The position numbers and the translations under genes were made by a program. The notes below the pieces were generated by a model that saw only the letters and a program-made list of their open reading frames with translations, did not search any database and was not told where the DNA came from. A DNA stretch of 21,349 nucleotides from a virus, in the IMG/VR virus record IMGVR_UViG_3300013138_000614, positions 1-21,349 of that record; one strand, 5' to 3'. Below, in pieces: positions 12,968 to 20,581 of the stretch; the first letter of the stretch is position 1; every line of letters starts with the position of its first letter.

Positions 12968-13489
12968 ATGGAAGAAGAAAAAGTGCAAAGTGAAAAGACG
13001 AAACTTGAAATATTAACGCAAGAGTTGGAACTATTAAAGTCGGAATTAAAAAAGGTTCAGAGAGGTGAGGTTCCGACCTATGATGAGAGTGTGGCCAACG
13101 AGAGGTTTGTAAACATTAGAGTTATTGATGACATGCCGATTATACGATGGGATGAGCGGATGAAAAACAAACAAAACGATAAAGGCGTATGGGTTGATTT
13201 TATTAAGGTTTATTCGCTTGATGGTAAAAAGGAGAACGAGTTGGAACTTGAATATTTGGAGTTCATTCGGAACATTGATAAGGTTAAGGCGAAGATAGTT
13301 GATGAGAAAGTCACAATTCAGACGATTATTCAAGGGACAACCACAAAGAAATTTGTTAAAGATGGAACATACAGAACGATTGACACCGGGATCAGAGTTC
13401 CGGTAAAGGTACAAATCCCAGAATCCATGCTAACCGTTGAAATGCCGAACGGCGACAGGATAGAAATTAATAGTAAATATGTCAATTAA
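12968..13489 (+). CDS. Hypothetical head-module protein (173 aa)
   Basis: Starts 2 nt after the scaffold-like gene. The N terminus is a short coiled coil (KLEILTQELELLKSELKKVQ) and the rest is strand-rich: RFVNIRVIDDMPIIRWDERM, WVDFIKVYSL, KVTIQTIIQGTTTKKFVKDG, VPVKVQIPESMLTVEMPNGD. I recall similar proteins, with a coiled coil followed by an FVNIRVIDxxPII strand, in phage head regions, but no function is assigned. It could be a virion or assembly component. It ends with 11 nt of overlap if the next gene used its first ATG. Confidence 0.75.
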   Translation: MEEEKVQSEKTKLEILTQELELLKSELKKVQRGEVPTYDESVANERFVNIRVIDDMPIIRWDERMKNKQNDKGVWVDFIKVYSLDGKKENELELEYLEFIRNIDKVKAKIVDEKVTIQTIIQGTTTKKFVKDGTYRTIDTGIRVPVKVQIPESMLTVEMPNGDRIEINSKYVN

Positions 13490-13490
13490 T

Positions 13491-13853
13491 ATGTGGCCAT
13501 TTAAAAAAGATTATGAGAAAGAGACGAATGAGCGTTGTTTTTCCATGGCGCAAGAAGTGTTGAGGCTAATTGGCACAAAGGAAAAATTATTGTTTGGCGG
13601 ATATACGCAGAAAGAAGCCAACGAGGAATACAAGGACTTAGTGCAGGAAATAAAAAAGATAATGTTAGAAAAGAAGTTATTATTGGAGGAGGTAAATTAT
13701 GTAATGAAATTGGTGTTACAACCGATAGAGGCAACGAAGTTCATTCTGAATGAAAATTTCAATAAACTTTTACTTGATGCCGAAGAAAAGTTTTGGGGTA
13801 AGAGTCACGACGACATTACGGTAGAAGATCTTGACGACGTGTTAAAAAAGTAG
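13491..13853 (+). CDS. Hypothetical helical protein (120 aa)
   Basis: Preferred start is the ATG at 13491 (MWPFKKDYEKE), 1 nt after the previous stop; an ATG at 13479 in the same frame would overlap the previous gene. The product is almost entirely helical and charged (EEYKDLVQEIKKIMLEKKLL, EVNYVMKLVLQPIEATKFIL) with an acidic tail, DITVEDLDDVLKK. There is no membrane segment. It is the last gene before the 13861-13884 hairpin, closing the first head block. Not assigned to a family. Confidence 0.75.
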   Translation: MWPFKKDYEKETNERCFSMAQEVLRLIGTKEKLLFGGYTQKEANEEYKDLVQEIKKIMLEKKLLLEEVNYVMKLVLQPIEATKFILNENFNKLLLDAEEKFWGKSHDDITVEDLDDVLKK

Positions 13854-13860
13854 TTTTATT

Positions 13861-13884
13861 GCGAGGTCAAAAAGTTGACCTCGC
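13861..13884 (+). terminator. perfect 10-bp hairpin, weak terminator or processing site
   Basis: GCGAGGTCAA (13861-13870) pairs perfectly with TTGACCTCGC (13875-13884) around an AAAG loop, 7 nt after a stop codon. The following bases are only loosely T-rich (CTATTTTA), so termination may be partial. It separates the head block from the methyltransferase/glycosyltransferase pair. Confidence 0.6.
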
Positions 13885-13899
13885 GCATAAGTCTATTTT

Positions 13900-14415
13900 A
13901 TGAGGAGAGTTTTATTAATGGGAAGTGGTTATACCAAAAAAGTAGAATGGGAGATATGCAGAAGTGCTAAGGCATATAGCGACATTGTAAGGCTAGACAG
14001 CAATAAGGATTGTCGTCCCGATGTGTTATGGGACTTGACCGTACATCCGCTACCATTTCCAAGGAGTTATTTTAATGAAATTCATGCCTATGATGTTTTA
14101 GAGCATTTGGCATGCCAGGGTGATTATAAATTCTTCTTTAAGGAATTTTCAGAATACTGGAGGATACTAAAACCACTTGGAACATTTGTTGCATCTGTTC
14201 CGAAGGCAGAAAGTGTTTGGGCATTTGGCGATCCGTCCCATAAAAGAGTCATAACAGAGGAAAACTTAATTTACCTAGACCAAGAGTTTTATACGCTTAG
14301 GGTTGGTAAAAGTAAAGCCAGTGATTTTAGAAATTTGTGGAAAAAGAGTTTTAAGATTATTGCCATGAACAAGGATGATAAAGATTTATTTTACTTTATT
14401 CTACAAAAGGTATGA
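13900..14415 (+). CDS. SAM-dependent methyltransferase-like protein (171 aa)
   Basis: Resembles short class I methyltransferases of the Methyltransf_11 kind. The opening strand and turn are RRVLLMGSGY, then an acidic end of strand 2 (IVRLDSNKDCRPDVLWDLTV), then the conserved NEIHAYDVLEHL (residues 59-70) with WRILKPLGTFVASVP after it, and WAFGDPSHKRVITEENLIYL further on. Motif I is reduced to GSG, so cofactor binding should be regarded as likely but unproven. The substrate is unknown; a neighbouring glycosyltransferase overlaps it by 4 nt (ATGA), suggesting joint action on a sugar or surface component. An internal ATG at 13918, preceded by GAGGAG, is an alternative start that would remove strand 1. 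Confidence 0.7.
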   Translation: MRRVLLMGSGYTKKVEWEICRSAKAYSDIVRLDSNKDCRPDVLWDLTVHPLPFPRSYFNEIHAYDVLEHLACQGDYKFFFKEFSEYWRILKPLGTFVASVPKAESVWAFGDPSHKRVITEENLIYLDQEFYTLRVGKSKASDFRNLWKKSFKIIAMNKDDKDLFYFILQKV

Positions 14416-15182
14416 AACATGTAGCCATTTGTCTTGCTCATAATTATCCGGCATTTGAAAAAACATTTGTAATGAATTTAATTCAGATGATTGATAATTT
14501 TAATGTTTGGAGTTGGGAAAACGGGAGAAAATATTGTTTATCGGTATTAAATCATGGTGGGTATAATCTTGATAGAATGAGGGACAATGTAACCGACATG
14601 GCTATTGCCAACAAGGCGGACTTTGTTCTCTACATGGATACCGACATGTCATTTCCAGATGATACTGTTATAAGAATGGTTAATGTTTTGGAGCAGAATC
14701 CAGATTTTTCTGCCGTTAGTGGCTTATACACGTCCAAACATGAACCATATTTACCGCAAATATTTACGGATTTTGACAAAAAGCATAAATACTTCATAAA
14801 GCCATTAAAATTTCAGTTAAATCAACCATTTGAGATAGTTGGATGTGGGGCAGGAATACTAATGGTAAGGATAGATGCGATAAAGAGGATGAAAAAGCCA
14901 TATTTTAAATTCATATACAAAGGAGAGAGTAGATTATTCACAGATGGCATAGGCGAGGACTTGTTTTTCTGTTATAAAATGATACAATTAAAGCAGAGAA
15001 TGCTATGTGACCCTTATATTATATGTGGGCACTATGATACTAGGCCAGTGTCAATAGCCAATTATATTAATAAAAACAGGTTGAATGTAAAAAAAGGAAT
15101 TATACAAATTACAAAAAAACAGATTAAAAACATTGAATATAAAGTAAAAGAATCTAGGAAAACAGGAGCAGGAAAACTATAA
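14412..15182 (+). CDS. GT-A fold glycosyltransferase (GT2-like, 256 aa)
   Basis: N-terminal strand KHVAICLAHNYPAFEK, then a helix with LDRMRDNVTDMAIANKADFV leading to the metal-binding DxD in LYMDTDMSFPDD (Asp76, Asp78). Further on are VSGLYTSKHEPY, the acceptor-side block VGCGAGILMVRIDAIKRM (143-160), GIGEDLFFCYKM (179-190) and a late CGHY (205-208). This set is standard for GT-A enzymes encoded by phages near structural genes, which attach sugars from nucleotide donors. Targets could be virion proteins, DNA or host surface glycans; the gene position favours a virion or surface role. It is coupled to the preceding methyltransferase-like gene and is followed by a structured RNA element and a terminator. 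Confidence 0.8.
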   Translation: MKHVAICLAHNYPAFEKTFVMNLIQMIDNFNVWSWENGRKYCLSVLNHGGYNLDRMRDNVTDMAIANKADFVLYMDTDMSFPDDTVIRMVNVLEQNPDFSAVSGLYTSKHEPYLPQIFTDFDKKHKYFIKPLKFQLNQPFEIVGCGAGILMVRIDAIKRMKKPYFKFIYKGESRLFTDGIGEDLFFCYKMIQLKQRMLCDPYIICGHYDTRPVSIANYINKNRLNVKKGIIQITKKQIKNIEYKVKESRKTGAGKL

Positions 15183-15192
15183 TTACAAATAA

Positions 15193-15247
15193 CCCTGGGA
15201 AAGTTAGTGGCTTGAGCTTGGCTACTAATGGTAAGTTCTTCCCAGGG
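15193..15247 (+). ncRNA. two-tier stem-loop RNA element, family unknown
   Basis: Outer stem CCCTGGGAA / TTCCCAGGG (15193-15201, 15239-15247) is perfect over 9 bp. The inner stem TTAGTGGC / GCTACTAA (15204-15211, 15221-15228) has 8 bp with one G-U. An unpaired TGGTAAGTTC segment lies on the 3' side. It sits between the glycosyltransferase stop and the terminator. It does not match a riboswitch I recognise. Confidence 0.55.
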
Positions 15248-15266
15248 GGCTTATCATATAGTAGTC

Positions 15267-15296
15267 AAAACTCACGTCATTACGGCGTGAGTTTTT
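15267..15296 (+). terminator. intrinsic terminator after the glycosyltransferase gene
   Basis: AAAACTCACG (15267-15276) and CGTGAGTTTT (15286-15295) form a perfect 10-bp stem with a 9-nt loop and a five-T tract (15292-15296). The A run on the 5' side makes it potentially bidirectional. The remaining leader to 15401 contains further short inverted repeats (TTGTC/GACAA, CGGAG/CTCCG) and an AAGGAG 33 nt upstream of the next ATG. Confidence 0.8.
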
Positions 15297-15401
15297 CGCA
15301 CAGACAAGTGCGTTAAAAAATCAATTGTCTTCGGAGCGACACTCCGTTACTAATGTCGACAAGGAGAGTATTTAAAAAACTTAGTAAAAAAAACATCAGG
15401 T

Positions 15402-15824
15402 ATGTTTAAACCATTAAAAAATGGTTGGACGATCAAACATTACCCGAAGACAGCGTCGGTGACATTTACCAATGGAGATTTGGTAATGTTCACTTCTGGC
15501 TATGTTGCTACCGCAACCGCGCAGTCAACAAAGCATTTGGGGATTATCCTTAAAGCTGTAACTTCCGGTGACAGTGATTTTGCTTCAGCCACTAAAGTTC
15601 CCGTTGCTATTCCGAAAGCTCCATTTGCCGAGATGGAAGGTACAGTTACTGGCACATTGGCCACGACTGACCTTGGCGGACAATTTGATTTATCTACGGC
15701 TGGGTTAGTGAACAAGGCTGGTACGACTTATAAAGTTGTCACCTGCACTGGTTTTGTTAGCACTGCTAAGGGTAGATTCATTTTGAACTCTAATCTTGCA
15801 TTTGCTGATACCACTTGGGACTAA
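15402..15824 (+). CDS. Putative capsid decoration/stabilising protein (140 aa)
   Basis: Small, Thr/Ala/Gly-rich and strand-rich protein directly upstream of the capsid protein candidate: TKHLGIILKAVTSGDSDFAS, KVPVAIPKAPFAEMEGTVTG, then GRFILNSNLAFADTTWD. Size, composition and position fit capsid cement or decoration proteins, which bind the outside of the mature shell; no specific motif confirms it. It follows a terminator and a long leader, so it may be the first gene of its own highly expressed transcript together with the capsid gene. There is no conventional ribosome site at the ATG. Confidence 0.6.
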   Translation: MFKPLKNGWTIKHYPKTASVTFTNGDLVMFTSGYVATATAQSTKHLGIILKAVTSGDSDFASATKVPVAIPKAPFAEMEGTVTGTLATTDLGGQFDLSTAGLVNKAGTTYKVVTCTGFVSTAKGRFILNSNLAFADTTWD

Positions 15825-15846
15825 AAATTAATCTAAATAGTGACTT

Positions 15847-16854
15847 ATGGCATATACTTCTTTACTCAATAAAGTCACTTTGTCTGAATTTACAGATCTT
15901 ACCGAGAAGGAATTTTCTCATCTTCAGAATAAAGTGACGCCTGTGGCGCAACAGCTTTTCGTTGTTGAGGACTTACAGGCGAACACTGGTGACACTCGCC
16001 GATACGACGAAGTGGACACCGAGACCTATGCCAAGTTGAAAGATGAAGGCGATGATGCCCAAAAAGCTTCAGCTGGTGTTGGTTACAACAAGACGATGAC
16101 TGCCGCTCGCAGAGCCGTTGAAATCGAAATTACTTGGGAAATGCGCAGATACAACAAGAAACCGCAAGTTGTGTCGCAATTGACGAATCTTTCAACTTTC
16201 TGCCCGCAACGTCTCGAACTTGACTTGACTCACAGACTTACTTTCTGCACGAGTTCAACTTATACGGACATGGATGGCACTACGGTTACTGTTACCGGCG
16301 GAGATGGCAACCCGATTGCCTATGCTACTCATTCTTTGGCTAACTCTTCCTCGACTTGGAGAAATCGTGTCACCAATGACCCGGTTCTCTCACAGGGCGC
16401 GCTGGAGGCGGCGGAAGAGCTTGCGAACACCAATGTTTTGTCTAACCTTGGTGACCGTCGTGTGCTTCCGTTTAATGTTTTGATTACTGGTGATGATCCG
16501 AACACAAAACGCACGGCGAGACAGATTCTTCAATCTACTGCCGACGTGGATGCCGCGCAAAGTGGCGTGATGAACTATTATTCTGGGGCGTATCGACACG
16601 TTGTGTTGCCGCAATTGGCGACGACTGCGGTTGGCGCTTCTGATTCTACTAAAAAGAAATGGTGGGGTATTGCTGCCATTGGCAATGGTGTCACGCAGAG
16701 CTGGCAGGCATATCTTGGCATCTTTGAACCAAACAACATGAAAGCCCCGGAGGAAGACGTACACAATGACAACTGGGTATACGGCGCTCGTATGTCCTAT
16801 GGTATTTGTGTGGTTTCTGGTAAGGGTATTATCATGTCTTGTCCTGCTACCTAA
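15847..16854 (+). CDS. Major capsid protein candidate (335 aa)
   Basis: The length and position, after scaffold-like and decoration-like genes, fit an HK97-fold major capsid protein. Visible features: helical N-terminal part (LSEFTDLTEKEFSHLQNKVT), a long E-loop-like region with DTRRYDEVDTETYAKLKDEG and AARRAVEIEITWEMRR, a spine-helix candidate LELDLTHRLTFCTSSTY, and a compact C-terminal region (WVYGARMSYGICVVSGKGII). The fold itself cannot be proved by reading. Four or more Cys residues are present. The start ATG lacks a Shine-Dalgarno, surprising for what should be the most abundant phage protein. Confidence 0.75.
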   Translation: MAYTSLLNKVTLSEFTDLTEKEFSHLQNKVTPVAQQLFVVEDLQANTGDTRRYDEVDTETYAKLKDEGDDAQKASAGVGYNKTMTAARRAVEIEITWEMRRYNKKPQVVSQLTNLSTFCPQRLELDLTHRLTFCTSSTYTDMDGTTVTVTGGDGNPIAYATHSLANSSSTWRNRVTNDPVLSQGALEAAEELANTNVLSNLGDRRVLPFNVLITGDDPNTKRTARQILQSTADVDAAQSGVMNYYSGAYRHVVLPQLATTAVGASDSTKKKWWGIAAIGNGVTQSWQAYLGIFEPNNMKAPEEDVHNDNWVYGARMSYGICVVSGKGIIMSCPAT

Positions 16855-16864
16855 TAACTTCTAA

Positions 16865-16918
16865 TTCATCGCTATGAGCTTAGCGAGTGGCTAAGTGAGG
16901 TCGGAGGTGGGCGATGAG
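16865..16918 (+). ncRNA. two-tier stem-loop upstream of beta-helix gene
   Basis: Outer stem TCATCGC / GCGATGA (16866-16872, 16911-16917) encloses a 6-bp CTTAGC / GCTAAG hairpin (16879-16884, 16890-16895) and a G-rich strand. It fills the gap after the capsid gene and ends at the GAGGA ribosome site of the next gene. Confidence 0.5.
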
Positions 16919-16929
16919 GAAAAAAAAAT

Positions 16930-17931
16930 ATGTTATACAATCAGAACTCTGGATATGGTCGCGCGCTATTTGACGCGATTCATTCAATCATTCCTACTCC
17001 TGGCAATATCTTTTTTGTTGCTAATTCTGATGATTATGATGAAAAAAATTATCAGAAGATGCAGGAATTATTTAAGCCAGACGCAGAGGGAACTCAAAGA
17101 TTTTTTACGAGTCTTTCGTCTGCGTATGATGCAACCGAATCAAACAACAACGACGTTATTATTCTTGATGGAAACTCAACTCACACTCTTACTGCGGAGC
17201 TGAATGTTTCTAACAATAGAGTTCATTTTATCGGTTTAGATTGGTTACTTGGTATTCGCAGAAAACAAGGACAGAGTGCCAAGGTGAATATTGGTGTTAC
17301 GACCGATACTGGTGATGTCTCGGCCATCATGAATACAGGCGTTCGCAATTCATTCCGTGGTATTAAATTCACCAACAACAACACGCTGACGCAATCATTG
17401 TATTGTTTCGCGGATGGTGGAGAATATACCTACATTGAAGATTGCGAAATTGTCTATAATGCCAAATTGACGACTGCCACCGTTGCCGACTTATTGGCTA
17501 ACGGCGACAGCTCGACATATATTGGCTGTTCTTTCGGCACAACCGGTAATGAAATAACGGCCAATGGAGCGCGTCCGAATGTTCTTATTAGTCGAGAAAC
17601 AGTTTCTGGAAAAGTCGCGCGCGATGTACGATTTATTAACTGCGATTTCTTGTACAAATGCGGTGACACCGATAATCGTTTCGTCTATGGCTCTGGGACC
17701 ACGGACGTTGAGCGGCTGATGGTATTTGATGGGTGCTTATTCTTCAACAGTTTGCTTGCAGCACAAACCATGACATTGGGAATGGCTATGGGCAATCAGA
17801 CGGAGGGCGCGGTTATCTTAAAGGCATGTGCGGCATACAAGACGACTGATTTTGCGACCGCGACTGGAATTTTTCAGGCAAGTGGCGCAGCGCAAGCGGC
17901 CAATGGTTGTGAAGTTATCCAGTCGGCATAA
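16930..17931 (+). CDS. Beta-helix-like virion structural protein (333 aa)
   Basis: After a short N-terminal domain (MLYNQNSGYGRALFDAIHSI ... GNIFFVANSDDYD) the protein shows rungs of a right-handed parallel beta-helix: DVIILDGNSTHTLTAELNVS, NRVHFIGLDWL, RNSFRGIKFTNNNTL, GEYTYIEDCEIVYNA, STYIGCSFGTTGN, DVRFINCDFLYKCG and RLMVFDGCLFFNSL. The repeated xxFxNCxF pattern is typical of pectin-lyase-like folds. In phages these are found in head fibres, tailspikes and cell-wall-binding parts. Its place next to the capsid gene suggests a head-decorating or vertex protein. It has a GAGGA ribosome site. Catalytic residues are not evident. Confidence 0.7.
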   Translation: MLYNQNSGYGRALFDAIHSIIPTPGNIFFVANSDDYDEKNYQKMQELFKPDAEGTQRFFTSLSSAYDATESNNNDVIILDGNSTHTLTAELNVSNNRVHFIGLDWLLGIRRKQGQSAKVNIGVTTDTGDVSAIMNTGVRNSFRGIKFTNNNTLTQSLYCFADGGEYTYIEDCEIVYNAKLTTATVADLLANGDSSTYIGCSFGTTGNEITANGARPNVLISRETVSGKVARDVRFINCDFLYKCGDTDNRFVYGSGTTDVERLMVFDGCLFFNSLLAAQTMTLGMAMGNQTEGAVILKACAAYKTTDFATATGIFQASGAAQAANGCEVIQSA

Positions 17932-17953
17932 TTAATTAATAACTGGTAATCTT

Positions 17954-18094
17954 ATGGCGGATAATGAATTAAACTCTTCATTCATTGAACAACAAGAAAT
18001 CAAAGAAGAAAAAGAAATTCAACAACCAGAAGTTGTTGAGGAAAAAAAACCTGAAGAGTCAGATGAAGAAGCTATTGAAAAAACTATTGAATAA
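17954..18094 (+). CDS. Short acidic Glu/Lys-rich protein (46 aa)
   Basis: Open frame from the ATG at 17954 to the TAA at 18092-18094. The product begins MADNELNSSFIEQQEIKEEK and continues in Glu/Lys/Gln-rich low-complexity sequence ending AIEKTIE. It is probably disordered or one helix. It lies 22 nt after the beta-helix gene and before a strong hairpin, so it is within the structural transcript. Function unknown. Low complexity lowers confidence, but the gap between structural genes is otherwise unexplained. Confidence 0.55.
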   Translation: MADNELNSSFIEQQEIKEEKEIQQPEVVEEKKPEESDEEAIEKTIE

Positions 18095-18096
18095 AT

Positions 18097-18155
18097 AGTC
18101 CTTATTTAGGGGAGGAGGGGGAAATCGAAAGATTGCCTCTCCTCTAATGGGGACT
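18097..18155 (+). ncRNA. long hairpin with GAAA tetraloop between structural genes
   Basis: Outer AGTCC / GGACT (18097-18101, 18151-18155), then a purine-rich strand (TTAGGGGAGGAGG) pairing with CCTCTCCTCTAA over about 10 bp with two G-U pairs, then AATC-GAAA-GATT closed by a GNRA tetraloop (18127-18130). It ends 8 nt before the next ATG. There is no U tract, so it may be an mRNA processing, stability or translation element. Confidence 0.55.
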
Positions 18156-18163
18156 TAAAAATT

Positions 18164-19735
18164 ATGTTATTTGGAGGACGAGATAATCAGGAATCGATAA
18201 CAAATCGTATACCGCTACCGGTTGATATTGTAGCGGATGCTGCCTATGTTAATTCGATTACTGGCGAGACAGTACAACTTTATTATTGGAACTCTGGCAC
18301 ACTTACGGTAGACGCAGGCCAAGCCGCAGGCACGGTTGTTATTGCGAAACTGGCATATTCAGGAGTATTAGACACTTTAGGCGGAATGATTGGCAACGAC
18401 AAAGACTGTTCATTGACGTGGACGACTAATACTGTTTTACCAAAGGCGAGTATTCTACCATGTAATTATCATCACATTCAAGACGCGTCTAATGCCACGT
18501 TGGAAGAAATAGCCACGGACATGACTGCTAATTTCAGTAATGGTCAATGGTGTATTGACAATAGGAATGGCATTATTTATGGCAAAAAAGCCACAACTGG
18601 TACTTCTGATACTGCGGCATACAAGGTGCTTTCTACTTCAGTTGGTGGTGGAACGACAGTTATTGCTTCTCAAAACTTAGAAAAGATCAATAATGTTGAT
18701 ATTCCACTTGACGATGCAGCGTTTACGGTAGCGGCATCTCCCGTCATTCCGGCTGGATTTTTGGCAGATGAGACGACGACAGATAGTGTAAACGAGGGTG
18801 ATGCTGGAGTCGCAAGAATTACTCTTGATAGAAGACAGATCAATTCGTCCGAGGCCAAAGACGATAGTGCATTTACAGCTGGCGATTATGTCTCGCAGAG
18901 TGGTTTCGTAGCAGACGAGGCGGCGACGGACAGTGTAGACGAAGGTGATGTCGGTATCGCGAGAATGACGCTTGATAGAAGACAAATTGTAAATATTAAT
19001 GATGGTACAACTTATACTGATGTTCTTCCATTAACATCGGCGACGGTATCAACAGGATTACTTTCAGTAGCTGGAGAGATTGTGGATTTTGATAGTGGCG
19101 CTGGCGATGATCCAACTCCTGCAATCGGTATAATTGGGGCTTCCGCTGGTGGTGCAAAGCCATTATATTTGGTTGCAGACGACTCGGAAATGGACGCAAC
19201 GCCAACGATGTTGCCAGTGGGCGGAGAATATCGCGCAACCGATACAACTTATACTGAGGGTGATGCGACCGTTCTTCAGTCGACGATTGCCGGACATTTA
19301 AAAGTTCGCGCAGATGGATATGACACTGGCACGGATTCAAATAAGACATTTGAAGTTTCTCCGCTAGACCAACATTATGTCGGAGAGAAAACCGTTCTAA
19401 CGAATATTGCCCAGAGCACGACAGCATATATCTATTATGATATGTCTGGATATAGATATATTACATTGCAGGGCGTGCAGAACGGTGGTGCTTCTACGGA
19501 CACAATTACCTGCACCATTGAGGCCAGTTGTCAGGATGATGGAACGGCCGCGGCCTCTTGTTCATACGTTGATATAACTTCAGCATTCTTTGGGGTGGCC
19601 AGTTGGCTGGACACTGACTTTTTGGCGGTAATAGACAACCCGACACCATTCAAGTATATTCGGATTAAATATGTCACAAACGCTGGTGGCGGAAACGATG
19701 CGGATTTGACAGTATATTCTAAGAAAATGTTTTAA
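18164..19735 (+). CDS. Repeat-containing virion structural protein (523 aa)
   Basis: Not assigned to a named family. It is rich in Thr, Ala, Asp and Gly, with few basic residues, and predicted beta. Two consecutive repeats of about 42 residues are clear: 184-226 and 234-275, both ending in EGDxGxARxTLDRRQI and both with GFxADExxTDSVxEGD. This SEGD-G-xR-TLDR type of segment is known from phage and bacterial surface-structure proteins. An N-terminal domain precedes the repeats, and a C-terminal jelly-roll-like part follows (YIYYDMSGYRYITLQGV; PFKYIRIKYVTNAGG). Likely a fibre, head-vertex or adsorption component. No signal peptide. Confidence 0.7.
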   Translation: MLFGGRDNQESITNRIPLPVDIVADAAYVNSITGETVQLYYWNSGTLTVDAGQAAGTVVIAKLAYSGVLDTLGGMIGNDKDCSLTWTTNTVLPKASILPCNYHHIQDASNATLEEIATDMTANFSNGQWCIDNRNGIIYGKKATTGTSDTAAYKVLSTSVGGGTTVIASQNLEKINNVDIPLDDAAFTVAASPVIPAGFLADETTTDSVNEGDAGVARITLDRRQINSSEAKDDSAFTAGDYVSQSGFVADEAATDSVDEGDVGIARMTLDRRQIVNINDGTTYTDVLPLTSATVSTGLLSVAGEIVDFDSGAGDDPTPAIGIIGASAGGAKPLYLVADDSEMDATPTMLPVGGEYRATDTTYTEGDATVLQSTIAGHLKVRADGYDTGTDSNKTFEVSPLDQHYVGEKTVLTNIAQSTTAYIYYDMSGYRYITLQGVQNGGASTDTITCTIEASCQDDGTAAASCSYVDITSAFFGVASWLDTDFLAVIDNPTPFKYIRIKYVTNAGGGNDADLTVYSKKMF

Positions 19736-19744
19736 CCATAAATT

Positions 19745-20512
19745 ATGTCTATACACGTATTATCTAAAGATTACGTCCAGACCGCAGATGCTACAACTAA
19801 TTTGGAGGAACGTGATGTTATTGGCAACAAAACAGATGCGGCGGCGGCTGGTGCAGTAAGTGCCACGGAATCACTAATGGCATACTCGAAGCAAAACGTT
19901 ACTAACACGGAGGCGGCGGCTACATCATTGTCTACGATTGACGCATTTCATGATGTGCCAGTGGCGGATGTGGCAACAAATACCGTAATGCGAGACGTTA
20001 TCGGAAATAAATCAGACACTGTTGTTGGGACATCATTATATTCTAAGGCAGTAACAATCCTTGCTAATGTTTTGTCGACAATGGGAAGTGCCGGTATCCT
20101 ATCCGCGAAAACAGCGGCGGCGTTGCCACAGACAAATCAATCTGCATTATTTACTGTTACGGGGACAGTTGAGATTTTAGCAATCCGGGGTGATGTAACG
20201 GTAGAAATTGGCGCAGTTGCAAATGCGACTAAACTTGTTTCTAATCCTACGGTTGGTGCTGACGTTAATTTGTGCGCGACCAACGATATTACTGGAGATA
20301 CGGTAGGGACAATGTATTCAGTTACTGGTATTTTTGCCGATCCGATGGTTGCCACAACCTCTGGAGCGTTTGAATCACAAGCGAATCCAATCACTGTTAC
20401 CGCAGGGACAATTGATGTAAATTGTGCGGGTAGTGATGGTGGCGATGGGCGAGTGAGTTGGACAGTTCTATATAGAGTTTTATCGCCTGGTGCATCCGTC
20501 GTATCAGCTTAA
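19745..20512 (+). CDS. Virion structural protein with duplicated N-terminal motif (255 aa)
   Basis: Ala/Thr/Val-rich, strand-rich protein. The N-terminal half carries two copies of a motif about 60 residues apart: RDVIGNKTD (23-31) and RDVIGNKSD (83-91), each preceded by an ADxxTN segment. The DVIGNKxD motif is one I associate with phage structural proteins that occur as repeats. The C-terminal half (SALFTVTGTVEILAIRGDVT ... GRVSWTVLYRVLSP) looks like a small beta-sandwich. It follows the 523-aa gene by 9 nt and likely acts in the same virion structure. No ribosome site is evident. Confidence 0.7.
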   Translation: MSIHVLSKDYVQTADATTNLEERDVIGNKTDAAAAGAVSATESLMAYSKQNVTNTEAAATSLSTIDAFHDVPVADVATNTVMRDVIGNKSDTVVGTSLYSKAVTILANVLSTMGSAGILSAKTAAALPQTNQSALFTVTGTVEILAIRGDVTVEIGAVANATKLVSNPTVGADVNLCATNDITGDTVGTMYSVTGIFADPMVATTSGAFESQANPITVTAGTIDVNCAGSDGGDGRVSWTVLYRVLSPGASVVSA

Positions 20513-20515
20513 TAA

Positions 20516-20577
20516 ATTAAATTATGTCTAGGGAGTGAGTAATTATAAGTTTTAAATACCACACTTACTAATTTAAT
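20516..20577 (+). ncRNA. two-tier AT-rich hairpin before the 95-aa gene
   Basis: ATTAAATTA (20516-20524) pairs perfectly with TAATTTAAT (20569-20577). Inside, GTGAGT (20535-20540) pairs with ACTTAC (20563-20568) with one G-U, stacked directly on the outer stem. It occupies almost the whole gap and ends 4 nt before the ATG. Confidence 0.5.
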
Positions 20578-20581
20578 CAAT

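Noticed and set aside
15193-15247. tRNA or known riboswitch
   Set aside because: No acceptor stem with CCA, no anticodon arm and no aptamer core that I recognise; only two nested stems are supported.
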